Shown here piece after piece: positions 24,505 through 32,720 of a DNA stretch of 64,000 nucleotides. The notes under the pieces are model-generated. The model had not been told where the DNA came from, did not search any database, and saw only the letters and a list, made by a program, of their open reading frames with translations. This stretch comes from Siculibacillus lacustris. Lineage in GTDB: Bacteria > Pseudomonadota > Alphaproteobacteria > Rhizobiales > Ancalomicrobiaceae. Made by a program: the position numbers and the translations under genes. Numbering within the stretch: position 1 is the stretch's first letter; every line of letters begins with the position of its first letter. The DNA lies in the NCBI RefSeq assembly GCF_004328075.1, contig NZ_SJFN01000025.1:1-64000 (forward strand), written 5' to 3'.

Positions 24505-25960
24505 GGGAGGTCTCCTCGCTTCGGGTGGTGGAATTGGTGGCAGGGGACGCCGAGGAAGCCGCGCGCGCGGCGGCGGTCTCGGCGAACGTCAGGCCGGTTT
24601 CGGCATGGACGGCAGCGCGGCTGGTGAGCTTCTCCCAACGGCGGATCGTCAGGTCGACGTAAGCCCGGTCGAGCTCGATCAATCGGGCGTGGCGGCGGGT
24701 CTTCTCGGCGGCGATCAGTGTGGTGCCGCTGCCGCCGAAGGGATCGAGGACGAGGCCGCCGGGCTTCGAGCAGTCCTTGATCGCGTCCATCACCAGGGCG
24801 CAGGGCTTGACCGTCGGATGCGACGCCAGATCCTCCATCCGGCCGCGGCGGAAGGTGTTGGCCCCCGCATAGGTCCAGACGTTGGTGCGGTACCGGCCGT
24901 GGGCGCCGAGCTGGATGTTGTTGACGTGGCTGGCGGTGCCCTTTTTCCACACCGGGATCAACTCGTGCTGCGACCGGTAGAGGGACCCCATGCCGCCGTT
25001 GGTCTTCGCCCAGACCACGATGTTCTTCAGTTCGTCGAAGACGGCGTGACCTGCCTCGAGCATCTCGGCCAGGTGCGCCCAGTCGATGCAGGTGAAGAGG
25101 ATCGCGCCGTCGACGACGACTTCGGCCATCCGCTCGAACGCGGTCTTCAGAAAGGTCACGAACTCGGGTCGACTCATCTCGCCGGAGGCCATCGCGAACT
25201 CGCGATGCTTGACCTTACCGAGGCCGCCGACGTGGCCATCGACCTTCACGTTGTAGGGCGGGTCGGTGAAGACCATCTGGACACCGGCGCTCCCGAGCAG
25301 GATCTGGTAGACGATCGGCTCGAGAGCGCTACCACAGGCGATCCGATGGTTGCCGAGATCCCAGACATCACCGAGCCGGGTCACCACCGACACGCCGGTC
25401 ATGTCCGGAAGAACATCGGCCGGATCGGCCTTCGGCTTCTTCTCCGGCGGACCGTCGGTGATGATCTCGATCTCGGCGATCTCGAAGCCGGTGAGGTCGA
25501 GGATGTCGGGATCGATCTCGATCAGCTCGATGAGCTCCACCCGGAAGGCCTCGGCATCCCACTCCCGAAGCTCGGGAAGCTTGTGGATCGCGATGGTGAG
25601 GGCGCGCTTCTGGACGTCGCTCAGATGGCGGAGCCGGATGACGGGAACCTCGGTCAAGCCGATCCGCCGAGCCGCCTCGATCCGAGCGTTACCGTCGATC
25701 AGCCGACCGGCCTCGTCGACGAGGGCCGGGATCAGGAAGCCCTGCTCCTTCATCCGCCCCATCAGCAGGTGGATCTGCTTCTCACTTGCCCCCCGGATCG
25801 CACGCGGTGCGGGTGTCAGTTCCCCGATCGGGACATATTCCACGACGAGCTTCTGGGTGCGGAGCAGGGTGGCAAGGTTTTCGGCTTCTGATGCGACGTG
25901 CTCGGCCGACACGGGTAGGGGCACCGGCCGCTGCCGGCGACGACGAACTTCGACATTCAT
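24494..25960 (-). CDS. ParB-domain/DNA methyltransferase fusion protein
   Basis: A 488-residue two-domain protein. Residues ~30-125 form a ParB/Srx-like domain: VEYVPIGELTPAPRAIRGASEKQIHLLMGRM, IPALVDEAGRLIDGNARIEAARRIGL. Residues ~200-440 form an N4/N6 adenine or cytosine methyltransferase. The catalytic DPPY lies in MVFTDPPYNVKVDG, a target-recognition region follows, and then the SAM motif GLVLDPFGGSGTTLIAAE. This order (DPPY before FGGSG) is that of the beta class. An AGAAGGAGAAG ribosome site supports the ATG at 25960. ParB-methylase fusions of this type accompany DUF5681 and TerL in phage-like loci, where they may mark element DNA before packaging; that role is inference. No cognate restriction gene is adjacent. 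Confidence 0.92.
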   Translation of the reverse strand: MNVEVRRRRQRPVPLPVSAEHVASEAENLATLLRTQKLVVEYVPIGELTPAPRAIRGASEKQIHLLMGRMKEQGFLIPALVDEAGRLIDGNARIEAARRIGLTEVPVIRLRHLSDVQKRALTIAIHKLPELREWDAEAFRVELIELIEIDPDILDLTGFEIAEIEIITDGPPEKKPKADPADVLPDMTGVSVVTRLGDVWDLGNHRIACGSALEPIVYQILLGSAGVQMVFTDPPYNVKVDGHVGGLGKVKHREFAMASGEMSRPEFVTFLKTAFERMAEVVVDGAILFTCIDWAHLAEMLEAGHAVFDELKNIVVWAKTNGGMGSLYRSQHELIPVWKKGTASHVNNIQLGAHGRYRTNVWTYAGANTFRRGRMEDLASHPTVKPCALVMDAIKDCSKPGGLVLDPFGGSGTTLIAAEKTRRHARLIELDRAYVDLTIRRWEKLTSRAAVHAETGLTFAETAAARAASSASPATNSTTRSEETSHGE

Positions 25961-26509
25961 TGCGACTTCTCCTTCTGCTGGCCTCCGGGCAAACCAATCC
26001 CGTTCCCAGAAACGCCTTCGCCAGGCGCCATTGGGGTGAAATGAGCCGATCCGAGGTGTCATCCGACGGTTGCAGACCGCACGGAGGCCGATGAGATCGC
26101 GGAGACGAGATGCCTCCGCCGACCTGTCAATAGGCTAGGAGCATTTTTTTCAGAGTTCAACCCCAGTACGAATCGCGTCTAAAAGAGCCATTTCGAGACA
26201 AAACGGCGCATCGAAGCACACATATATTGACTTTTAAAAAGGACGATTTTCCGTCACGGATCAATGTTGCTGACGAAAACACCGTCTTTTCTTAGAAGAA
26301 TAGGTTTGAACCCGGGTTCAGCCAGCCCGTCTGCGCGTCGCTCGTCAGGTTCAATGAGCATCATCCGAACGATGGGAGCCTGACCAAAAAGATCAGAACT
26401 CGTTCCGATTGCTCATCTAATAAATCACTACCTATGGACCACCTCACAGGGGTAGCTCCCCCACAATGCGCCGACTGATTGATTTCAAGTCGAATTGCCA
26501 GAACTGAGT
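25961..26509. other. AT-rich intergenic region upstream of the ParB-methylase operon
   Basis: About 550 bases with no convincing gene and strikingly lower GC than the rest of the window, especially 26140-26450. It holds the promoter region of the leftward methylase-DUF5681-terL unit. A perfect palindrome GAACCCGGGTTC lies at 26308-26319. Stretches such as CATTTTTTTCAG (26144-26152) and CTTTTAAAAAGG (26229-26241) stand out. Its composition suggests foreign origin. Confidence 0.6.
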
Positions 26510-26538
26510 GGGGTCACGATCAGCGCCGATTATGACCC
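26510..26538. repeat. IS-end-like palindrome, copy A
   Basis: GGGGTCACGATCAGCGCCGA followed by TTATGACCC forms an imperfect inverted repeat (GGGTCA/TGACCC arms at 26511-26516 and 26533-26538). It is related to the copies at 26821-26850 and, on the opposite strand, 27960-27990. The GGGGTCA..GCGCCGA pattern resembles the repeated terminal motifs of IS21-family elements in alphaproteobacteria; that attribution is from memory and tentative. Confidence 0.5.
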
Positions 26539-26630
26539 AACGCCTTCGCTTTAATCAGAAGGCATTTCAAACTAGTGCAATGATCCAGACAGGAGATTCA
26601 CAGGCTCTTGAGATGTGCGAGTCTCTGGCC

Positions 26631-26819
26631 ATGGCCCAGACCGTCAGCATCATCCTGAACTCCGCCGATCGGGACCGCCTCGATCAGATCATCGATGATG
26701 CTGGCCGATCTCATCGCCCGACGGCGCCAGATCGTCGAAATTGTGAATCGGCTCCAACGAATGATCCCACCATGGATCTCGGTAATGCATTGGGAAGGCT
26801 GCGAATTCATCTATTGGTG
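26631..26819 (+). pseudogene. Probable transposase remnant (IS630-like N-terminus)
   Basis: From the ATG at 26631, MAQTVSIILNSADRDRLDQI matches the start of IS630-family transposases (VSIILxxxDRxRLxxIIxDRNRPxKH). The match decays after IIDDAGRSHRP, with no helix-turn-helix or DDE region following. A second frame from 26699 reads LADLIARRRQIVEIVNRLQ, reminiscent of another transposase C-terminus, and stops at about 26820. The fragment is bracketed by palindrome copies A and B. It is clearly not a functional gene; the family call is moderate. Confidence 0.45.
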
Positions 26820-26820
26820 A

Positions 26821-26850
26821 GGGGTCACGATCGGCGCCAATCGTAACCCC
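26821..26850. repeat. IS-end-like palindrome, copy B
   Basis: A 30-bp near-perfect palindrome centred on GGCGCC: the arms GGGGTCACGATCGGC and GCCAATCGTAACCCC match at 13 of 15 positions. It shares the GGGGTCACGAT..GCGCC core with copy A 310 bases upstream, in the same orientation. The interval between this copy and the nagA fragment (26851-27016) shows no gene. Confidence 0.6.
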
Positions 26851-27016
26851 CCTCAATTGCAAGAATATGATGTTAGTTCAATGTCTTGGACTCACTTGAC
26901 GGCAGTGTCACCCTTCGGAGCCGAGCCACAACCTCGGGCAAAATCGAAGACATGAACGAAGTGGAAATCTCTCGACGGCCGGCTCCTGACAGTTCAAAGT
27001 AGCCAAGCTAAGCCTC

Positions 27017-27931
27017 TCAGGCGCGATTCCACAGCGCCTCGCCGGCGATCCAGGTCGCGAGCACCGCCAGATCGGGGTCGAGCAGGACCAGGTCGGCGTC
27101 AAATCCCGGCGCGAGGCGGCCGAGGCGATCGTCGAGGCGCAGATAGGCCGCGGCATTGAGCGAGGCCATGCGCAGGGCCTCCTCCAGCGACACGCCGAGG
27201 AAGCGCAGGCAGTTGCGCACCGATCCGATCATGTCGATGTCGGCACCGGCGAGAACGCCGGCATCGGTGACCAGACGGCCGTCGCGGCGATGGATGGTGG
27301 CGCCGTAGAGCTGGAAGCTCTTCGCATCGGTGCCGACCGGCGGCATCGCGTCGGTGACCAGCAACAGCTTACCGGGGCGCTTGGCGGCGTGCATCACCCG
27401 CAGCAGCCCGGGATGGATGTGGATGCCGTCGGCGATGACGCCGCACCAGGCCTCGGCCGCGTCGAGACCGGCAATGACCGCTCCGGGGTCGCGGTTGACG
27501 ATCGGTGGCATGGCATTGCCGAGGTGGGTGAAGCCGCGCACGCTGTGGGCGAGCGCTTCGCCGATGCGCTCGTAGTTCGCCGCGGTATGGCCGACGGCGA
27601 CCACCACACCGGCCGCGGCGAGGCGGGCGATCGCCGAATCGGCGACCTCCTCGGGGGCGAGGGTCAACAGGAGGCGACCGCCGTCGCCGGCGAGGCGGGC
27701 GCAGAGATCGGTGAGAGCGTCGAGATCGGCGGCATCGGGATGGCGGATGGCGCTGCCGTCGTGACAGCCCTTGCGCTTCGGGCTGATGAAGGGGCCTTCG
27801 AAATGGACGCCGAGGACGCCGCTGCCGGGGGTGGCGACGGCGGCGGCGGCGGCTTTGCCGGCGGCGCGCATGTGGGTCCGGTCGTCGGTGATGAAGGTCG
27901 GCAGCAGGCCGGTGGTGCCGAAGGGACGCAG
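27017..27931 (-). pseudogene. nagA: N-acetylglucosamine-6-phosphate deacetylase, 5'-truncated
   Basis: The C-terminal ~305 residues of NagA are in one frame: RPFGTTGLLPTFITDD, VLGVHFEGPFISPKRKGCHD, VAVGHTAANYERIGEAL, FTHLGNAMPPIVNRDPG (usually THLFNAM), IADGIHIHPGLLRVM, LLVTDAMPP and LRLDDRLGRLAPGFDADLVLLD. Homology starts abruptly at RPFGTTG. The ~80-100 N-terminal residues, including the first beta-sandwich half and the barrel entrance, are replaced by a GGCGAT microsatellite followed upstream by a TAA. NagA converts GlcNAc-6-P to GlcN-6-P; this copy lacks part of the fold and is probably inactive. An internal ATG at 27871 could give 284 residues. No other amino-sugar gene is nearby. Confidence 0.85.
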
Positions 27932-27961
27932 GGCGATGGCGATGGCGATGGCGATGGCGAT
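27932..27961. repeat. GGCGAT hexanucleotide microsatellite
   Basis: Five perfect tandem GGCGAT units, followed by a degenerate TGTGAT. The array lies exactly where nagA homology ends, so it marks or mediated the breakpoint. Unit-number changes would not shift a reading frame. Confidence 0.9.
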
Positions 27962-27990
27962 TGTGATTCGGCGTCGCCAGTTGACCCCAC
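27960..27990 (-). repeat. IS-end-like motif, copy C (inverted)
   Basis: On the minus strand this reads GTGGGGTCAACTGGCGACGC followed by CGAATCACAAT, related to copy A (GTGGGGTCACGATCAGCGCC..) in opposite orientation 1.4 kb away. With copies A and B it suggests the ends or nested ends of a vanished insertion sequence around the nagA fragment. Confidence 0.4.
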
Positions 27991-28268
27991 TACTTTAAAT
28001 GAAATCAACGCCTTGGAACGCCGATCGGCCTGCAGACCCCAAGCCGATTCACACCCTGGCGGCGGATCGGGCGCCGGGCCGTCTCCCGGACGCGTAATCG
28101 CGTGCGTGAGAATGGCTCTGGCGGAGGTTGTCGGAGACCATGCCGCCATGATCGAAGCGGGCGCTATCATAGTCGGACAGACCAATATCGCGGAGGATCA
28201 GATCAAAGAGGAAAGAACGACATTCCATACTTACGGCTATTGTGGGAAATGGTTTTCTATAGACGCCA
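27991..28268. other. Intergenic region upstream of the encapsulin promoter
   Basis: No credible gene. The GC content falls toward the encapsulin gene. An imperfect dyad (ATTCCATA at about 28222 and TGTGGGAAAT at about 28241) lies 20-45 bases upstream of the -35 box and could be a regulator site; this is weak evidence. Confidence 0.45.
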
Positions 28269-28296
28269 TTGAATTCAGATTCGGCTTCCATATAAT
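28269..28296 (+). promoter_or_regulatory. Sigma70-type promoter of the encapsulin operon
   Basis: TTGAAT (28269-28274), a 16-base spacer and a perfect TATAAT (28291-28296). A start near 28303 would give a leader of about 47 bases before the shell gene. It is one of the best promoter matches in the window. Confidence 0.75.
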
Positions 28297-28349
28297 TGGC
28301 GACATGCGCAACCATCCATCTGCGCGCCAATATTCCAGAGGCCTTCCCG

Positions 28350-29267
28350 ATGACCGATACGCCCGTCCAGTTCACCTCGCTCGGCGACGTCGCCGCCCGC
28401 CAACTCGCCAACGCCACCAAGACCGTGCCGCAGATGACCTCGGTCAGCCCGCGCTGGTTGGTGCATTGCCTGGAATGGATGCCGGTCGAAGCCGGCATTC
28501 TGCGGGTCAACAAGGTCAAGAACGAAGACCGCGTGGCGGTCGGCTGCTCGGGCCGTGACGAGCGCCAGCTGCCCCAGACCTTCGTCGACTACGAGCCGAA
28601 TCCGCGCGAGTACATGCTCTGCGCGGTCAACACCGTGGTCGAAGTCCACACCCGCGTCTCCGACCTCTATTCCTCGCCGCACAGCCAGATCGGCGAGCAG
28701 TTGCGCCTGTCGATCGAAGTGATCAAGGAGCAGCAGGAGAGCCAGCTGATCAATTCCGAAGAATATGGTCTGCTCAGCAACGTCGTCCCGTCGCAGCGGA
28801 TCCGCAGCAACAACGGCCTGCCGACCCCCGACGCGATGGACAGCCTGATCGCCAAGTGCTGGAAGGAACCGGGCTTCTTCCTCGCCCATCCCGACACCAT
28901 CGCCGCCTTCGGTCGCGAATGCACCCGCCGCGGCGTGCCGCCGGCGACGATCACCATGTTCGGCTCGCCGTTCCTGACCTGGCGCGGCATCCCGATCGTG
29001 CCGTCGAACAAGGTGCCGGTGATCGACGGCAAGTCGTCGATCCTCCTGATGCGGGTCGGACAGTCGCGCCAGGGCGTGATCGGTCTGTTCCAGCCGAACC
29101 TGCCGGGTGAGCAGTCGATGGGCCTGTCGGTGCGCTTCATGGGCATCAACGACAAGGCGATCGCCAGCTATCTGGTGTCGCTCTATTGCTCGCTCGCCAT
29201 CCTGACCGACGACGCCGTCGCCGTTCTCGAGGACGTCGACGTCACGAAGTTCCACGCCTATGCCTGA
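28350..29267 (+). CDS. Family 2A encapsulin shell protein (SrpI-like)
   Basis: A 305-residue HK97-fold shell protein. It aligns with SrpI-type encapsulins throughout: FTSLGDVAARQLANATKTVPQM, SPRWLVHCLEWMPVEAGILRVNK, DYEPNPREYMLCAVNTVVEVHTRVSDLYSSPHSQIGEQLRL, EYGLLSNVVPSQRI, CWKEPGFFLAHPDTIAAFGRECTRRGVPP, GIPIVPSNKVPV and MGLSVRFMGINDKAIASYLVSLYCS. Family 2A shells assemble into icosahedral compartments loaded with a cysteine desulfurase, and have been linked to sulfur starvation and storage. The cargo gene follows with an 8-base overlap, so shell and cargo are co-translated. The ATG at 28350 gives the family's normal length and follows AGAGG. Confidence 0.95.
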   Translation: MTDTPVQFTSLGDVAARQLANATKTVPQMTSVSPRWLVHCLEWMPVEAGILRVNKVKNEDRVAVGCSGRDERQLPQTFVDYEPNPREYMLCAVNTVVEVHTRVSDLYSSPHSQIGEQLRLSIEVIKEQQESQLINSEEYGLLSNVVPSQRIRSNNGLPTPDAMDSLIAKCWKEPGFFLAHPDTIAAFGRECTRRGVPPATITMFGSPFLTWRGIPIVPSNKVPVIDGKSSILLMRVGQSRQGVIGLFQPNLPGEQSMGLSVRFMGINDKAIASYLVSLYCSLAILTDDAVAVLEDVDVTKFHAYA

Positions 29268-31089
29268 TCCGGCTTCGAACGTCCCCCCCGAACCGCCGGC
29301 CTTCCCCGGTCTGCCGGACGCGGGCGCGCTGCAGGAGATGGCCAACGCCTTCTTCCGGGCACTCCCGAACGGTGCCGGACCGGCGTCGCCGGCGGCCTCG
29401 CCGCCACCCCCGCCGGCCATGGCCGGGCCGGGCTTCGCCCCGCCCTCGGCGCCCGCTCCGGCGACGCCGGTCGCCACCCATGTCGTGCCGACGGTGTCGC
29501 CGCCGGCGCCCTTCGCCACGCTGTCGCTCACCCCGGACGTCAATCTCGGCTCGATCGCCGAGCAGAGCCGGTCGGCGGAACCGGGGCTCTACGTCGCCGG
29601 CTTCTCGGCGGCGCGGCCGGCCTTCGTGCCGAAGCCGATCCCGGCGCTCGATCGGTCGCTGCCGAACGAAGAGGAACTGAAGGCGCTGATCGCCGGCCCC
29701 GCCCCCGCCCGTGGGGCGACGCTGCCGACCGGCGGCGGTACGACCCCGAGCCTCGGGCAGTCGAGCGAGCCCTATTTCCTGAAGCCGCTGCCCGAACCCC
29801 GCAGCGGCCCGCGGGCCGTGGCGCTCGGCGGCGGCGCGGCCCCCGCTCCGGCGGCGAAGGCGATGCCCGGCACCGGTTTCGATCCGCGCCTCGTGCGCCG
29901 GGAGTTCCCGATCCTGTCCGAACGGGTCGAGGGCAAGCCGCTGGTCTGGCTCGACAACGCCGCCACCACCCAGAAGCCGAAGGCGGTGATCGACCGGCTC
30001 GTGTATTTCTATGAGCACGAGAATTCCAACATCCATCGCGCCGCCCACACGCTGGCGGCGCGGGCGACCGATGCCTACGAGGCGGCGCGCGAGGAGGTCC
30101 GATCCTTCCTCAATGCCGGATCGAGCGACGAGGTGGTCTTCGTCCGCGGCGCCACCGAGGCGATCAATCTGGTCGCCGAGACCTGGGGCCGCGCCAACAT
30201 CGGCCCCGGCGACGAGATCCTGATCACCTGGCTCGAGCATCACGCCAACATCGTGCCCTGGCACCGCCTGGCCAAATCGGTCGGGGCGACGTTGAAGGTC
30301 GCGCCGGTCGACGACCGGGGCGACGTGATCGTCGAGGCTTACGCGGCACTCCTCGGACCGCGGACCAAGCTCGTCTCGCTCACCCAGGTGTCGAACGCGC
30401 TCGGCACGGTGACGCCGGCCGCGCTCCTCGTCGCCATGGCCCATGCCGCCGGCGCCAAGGTGCTGGTCGACGGGGCGCAATCGGTCTCGCACATGCCGAC
30501 CGACGTCGTCGCCCTCGACGCCGACTGGTTCGTCTTCTCCGGCCACAAGGTGTTCGGCCCGACCGGGATCGGCGTGCTGTGGGGCAAGACGGCGATCCTC
30601 GCCGAGATGCCGCCCTACCAGAGCGGCGGCAACATGATCGCCGACGTCACCTTCGAGACGATTCGCTACCAGCCGCCGCCCTTCCTGTTCGAAGCGGGCA
30701 CGGGCAACATCGCCGACGCGGTCGGGCTCGGCGCGGCGCTCGCCTGGCTGTCGCGCCTCGGCCTGCCGGCGGTGGCGGCGCACGAACATGCGCTGATCGA
30801 GGACTGCGTGCGGCAGTTGAAGACGGTCTCGGGGGTGAAGATCGTCGGCGATCCGCGCGAACGGGCCGGCGTCGTCTCCTTCGTGATGGACGGGCTCAAG
30901 ACCGAAGAGGTCGGCAAGCGGCTCGCCCGCGACGGCATCGCGGTGCGCTCCGGCCACCATTGCGCCCAACCGATCCTCCGCCGCTTCGGGTTGGAGAGCT
31001 CGGTGCGGCCGTCCTTCGCGGTCTACAACACCCATGACGACATCGACGCGCTGATCGGCGCGGTCCGCCGGATCCGCGCCGGCGCGTGA
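29260..31089 (+). CDS. Encapsulin-associated cysteine desulfurase (SufS-like, with disordered cargo-loading domain)
   Basis: A 609-residue PLP enzyme that would release sulfur from cysteine as an enzyme persulfide. Residues 1-206 are Pro/Ala/Gly-rich and disordered, with islands such as GLYVAGFSAARPAFVPKPIP; in this family the N-terminal region targets the enzyme into the shell. The catalytic domain starts at FDPRLVRREFPILSERV, with LDNAATTQKP, FVRGATEAINLVAETWG, WLEHHANIVPWHRLA and VLVDGAQSVSHMP. The PLP lysine is in FSGHKVFGPTG (Lys430) and the catalytic cysteine in VRSGHHCAQP (Cys568). It overlaps the shell gene by 8 bases. No SufE or SufBCD gene is adjacent, so the sulfur is not obviously destined for Fe-S assembly. 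Confidence 0.95.
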   Translation: MPDPASNVPPEPPAFPGLPDAGALQEMANAFFRALPNGAGPASPAASPPPPPAMAGPGFAPPSAPAPATPVATHVVPTVSPPAPFATLSLTPDVNLGSIAEQSRSAEPGLYVAGFSAARPAFVPKPIPALDRSLPNEEELKALIAGPAPARGATLPTGGGTTPSLGQSSEPYFLKPLPEPRSGPRAVALGGGAAPAPAAKAMPGTGFDPRLVRREFPILSERVEGKPLVWLDNAATTQKPKAVIDRLVYFYEHENSNIHRAAHTLAARATDAYEAAREEVRSFLNAGSSDEVVFVRGATEAINLVAETWGRANIGPGDEILITWLEHHANIVPWHRLAKSVGATLKVAPVDDRGDVIVEAYAALLGPRTKLVSLTQVSNALGTVTPAALLVAMAHAAGAKVLVDGAQSVSHMPTDVVALDADWFVFSGHKVFGPTGIGVLWGKTAILAEMPPYQSGGNMIADVTFETIRYQPPPFLFEAGTGNIADAVGLGAALAWLSRLGLPAVAAHEHALIEDCVRQLKTVSGVKIVGDPRERAGVVSFVMDGLKTEEVGKRLARDGIAVRSGHHCAQPILRRFGLESSVRPSFAVYNTHDDIDALIGAVRRIRAGA

Positions 31090-31108
31090 CGCCGACGACC
31101 GACGACTT

Positions 31109-31151
31109 CGACCGGCCCGGTCGCCCCTTGCCGGGGGGACCGGGCCGGTCG
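31109..31151 (+). terminator. Strong hairpin after the desulfurase gene
   Basis: CGACCGGCCCGGTC (31109-31122) pairs perfectly over 14 bp with GACCGGGCCGGTCG (31138-31151), with further CCCC/GGGG pairing inside. Only GTCTT follows, so it may attenuate or stabilise the shell-cargo message rather than fully terminate before cysE. Confidence 0.6.
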
Positions 31152-31315
31152 CGTCTTCGGGGTCGCCGACCTGCGCCCACCCGGCGATTTCGAGCACGGC
31201 TTTTCCTTCGAGACCTCGGGCTTGGTGTCCGATGCCTTTCGGTCGGGCCGGTCGCCGGATAACCCTGGTCTCGAGAAGCGCACGGCGGCAGAGGATCGTC
31301 CGAGGGAGGAGCGGC

Positions 31316-32164
31316 ATGCGGAGCCACACGGCCGACTTCGGCCTGCTGAGCGGCGACTTCGTCCCCTCGGAAGGGGCCGCGGCGATCTGGCGCGACCTCT
31401 GCGGCGAGGCCGTCGCCGCCAGCGCCGCCGACCCGGCGCTCGCCCGCGCGATGAATTCGGCGGTGCTCTATCACGGCAGCTTCGCGCAGGCGCTCGGCCA
31501 CCGCATCGCCCTGAAGCTCGCCGACCACGACATCGACGTCGACGAGTTGCAGGCGGTGGTCGTCCAGGCGCTGATCAACGAGCCCGACATCATCGCCGCC
31601 GCCGCCGCCGATCTCCGCGCGATCCGCGAGCGCGATCCGAGCAACGCCGAAATTCTGACGCCGTTTCTCTATTTCAAGGGCTTTCTCGCGCTGCAGGGCC
31701 AGCGGATCGCCCATTGGCTGTGGCACCATCGCCGCATTCACCTCGCCCGCCATCTGCAGAGCCGGATCTCGGAGGTCCTCGGCGTCGACATCCATCCGGC
31801 GGCCCGCATGGGGCGCGGCATCATGCTCGATCACGGCTCCGGCCTGGTGATCGGCGAGACGGCGGTGGTCGAGGACGACGTCTCGATCCTCCAGAACGTC
31901 ACCCTCGGCGGCACCGGCAAAGAGGCGGGCGATCGCCACCCGAAGATCCGGCGCGGCGTTCTGATCGGCGCCGGCGCCAAGATCCTCGGCAACATCGAGG
32001 TCGGCGTCGGGGCCAAGGTCGGAGCCGGGAGCGTCGTGGTCGATCCCGTCCCGCCCTACACGTCGGTGGTCGGCATCCCCGCCCGCGTGGTCGGCAAGAC
32101 GCACACCAGCCTGCCGGGCCTCACCATGGAGCCCTCGATCGACGGCCCGGACTACGTCATCTGA
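31316..32164 (+). CDS. cysE: Serine O-acetyltransferase
   Basis: A 282-residue enzyme making O-acetylserine, the carbon skeleton for cysteine synthesis. The N-terminal helical domain (AIWRDLCGEAVAASAADPAL, SFAQALGHRIALKLAD) is followed by RDPSNAEILTPFLYFKGFLALQGQRIAHWLW. The left-handed beta-helix then has GVDIHPAARMGRGIMLDHGSG, LVIGETAVVEDDVSILQNVT, LGGTGKEAGDRHPKIRRGVLIGAGAKILGNI and GSVVVDPVPPYTSVVGIPARVVG. The catalytic His-Asp region and the acetyl-CoA loop GGTGKE are present. The start follows GAGGGAGGAG. It lies 226 bases after the desulfurase; such a cysE is a common partner of family 2A encapsulin loci, tying the compartment to cysteine supply. Confidence 0.95.
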   Translation: MRSHTADFGLLSGDFVPSEGAAAIWRDLCGEAVAASAADPALARAMNSAVLYHGSFAQALGHRIALKLADHDIDVDELQAVVVQALINEPDIIAAAAADLRAIRERDPSNAEILTPFLYFKGFLALQGQRIAHWLWHHRRIHLARHLQSRISEVLGVDIHPAARMGRGIMLDHGSGLVIGETAVVEDDVSILQNVTLGGTGKEAGDRHPKIRRGVLIGAGAKILGNIEVGVGAKVGAGSVVVDPVPPYTSVVGIPARVVGKTHTSLPGLTMEPSIDGPDYVI

Positions 32165-32282
32165 GCCGCTCGCGGCCTTCGGGCGGCGAGCCGGGGGTGC
32201 ATCCCGGAACGATCGATGCGAGGGTCCGATCGGGCCCGAACGCGGGTTCCCGACACGATCGCCGGTACCGAGGACGAGATCC

Positions 32283-32708
32283 ATGACCATCGACTGGCAG
32301 ACCTTCACGCCTTGGTCGTCGCTGTTCGGCGGCGTGATCATCGGCCTTGCCGCCGGCGCCCTGGCGCTGCGGGCCGGCCGGATCCTCGGCGTCAGCGGCA
32401 TCGTCGCCGGCCTCGCCGAACCCGACGCCGACCGCCTCGGTCGGGCGGCGCTGGTCGCCGGGCTGATCCTCTCGCCCGTGCTGTTCGGCCTCGTCGCCCC
32501 GCTTCCGGCCCTGCGCATCGATGCCGGCTGGGCGGCGGTGATCGCCGGAGGGCTGTTGGTCGGCTTCGGTACCCGCCTCGGCTCGGGTTGCACCAGCGGT
32601 CACGGCGTCTGCGGTCTGGCGCGATTGTCGCCACGCTCGCTCGTTGCCGTCGTCACCTTCGTGGTGGCGGCGATGGCGACGGTCTTCGTCCTGCGCCACG
32701 CGATCTGA
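32283..32708 (+). CDS. YeeE/YedE-family membrane protein (sulfur transport half)
   Basis: A 141-residue protein with four hydrophobic segments. The hallmark GFGTRLGSGCTSGHGVCGL (residues ~97-115) contains both conserved cysteines of the YeeE/YedE (TsuA) family, in which cysteines relay thiosulfate through the membrane; the downstream RLSPRSLVAVVTF completes the motif. At half the length of TsuA it must pair with another half, and the next gene supplies it 12 bases later. Thiosulfate or another small sulfur species is the inferred substrate. It is the first membrane gene after cysE. Confidence 0.92.
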   Translation: MTIDWQTFTPWSSLFGGVIIGLAAGALALRAGRILGVSGIVAGLAEPDADRLGRAALVAGLILSPVLFGLVAPLPALRIDAGWAAVIAGGLLVGFGTRLGSGCTSGHGVCGLARLSPRSLVAVVTFVVAAMATVFVLRHAI

Positions 32709-32720
32709 CGGGGGGGCGGG

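Noticed and set aside
26308-26319. GAACCCGGGTTC palindrome, possible tRNA T-arm or att site
   Set aside because: No cloverleaf can be built around it and it does not match the tRNA-Ser 3' end.
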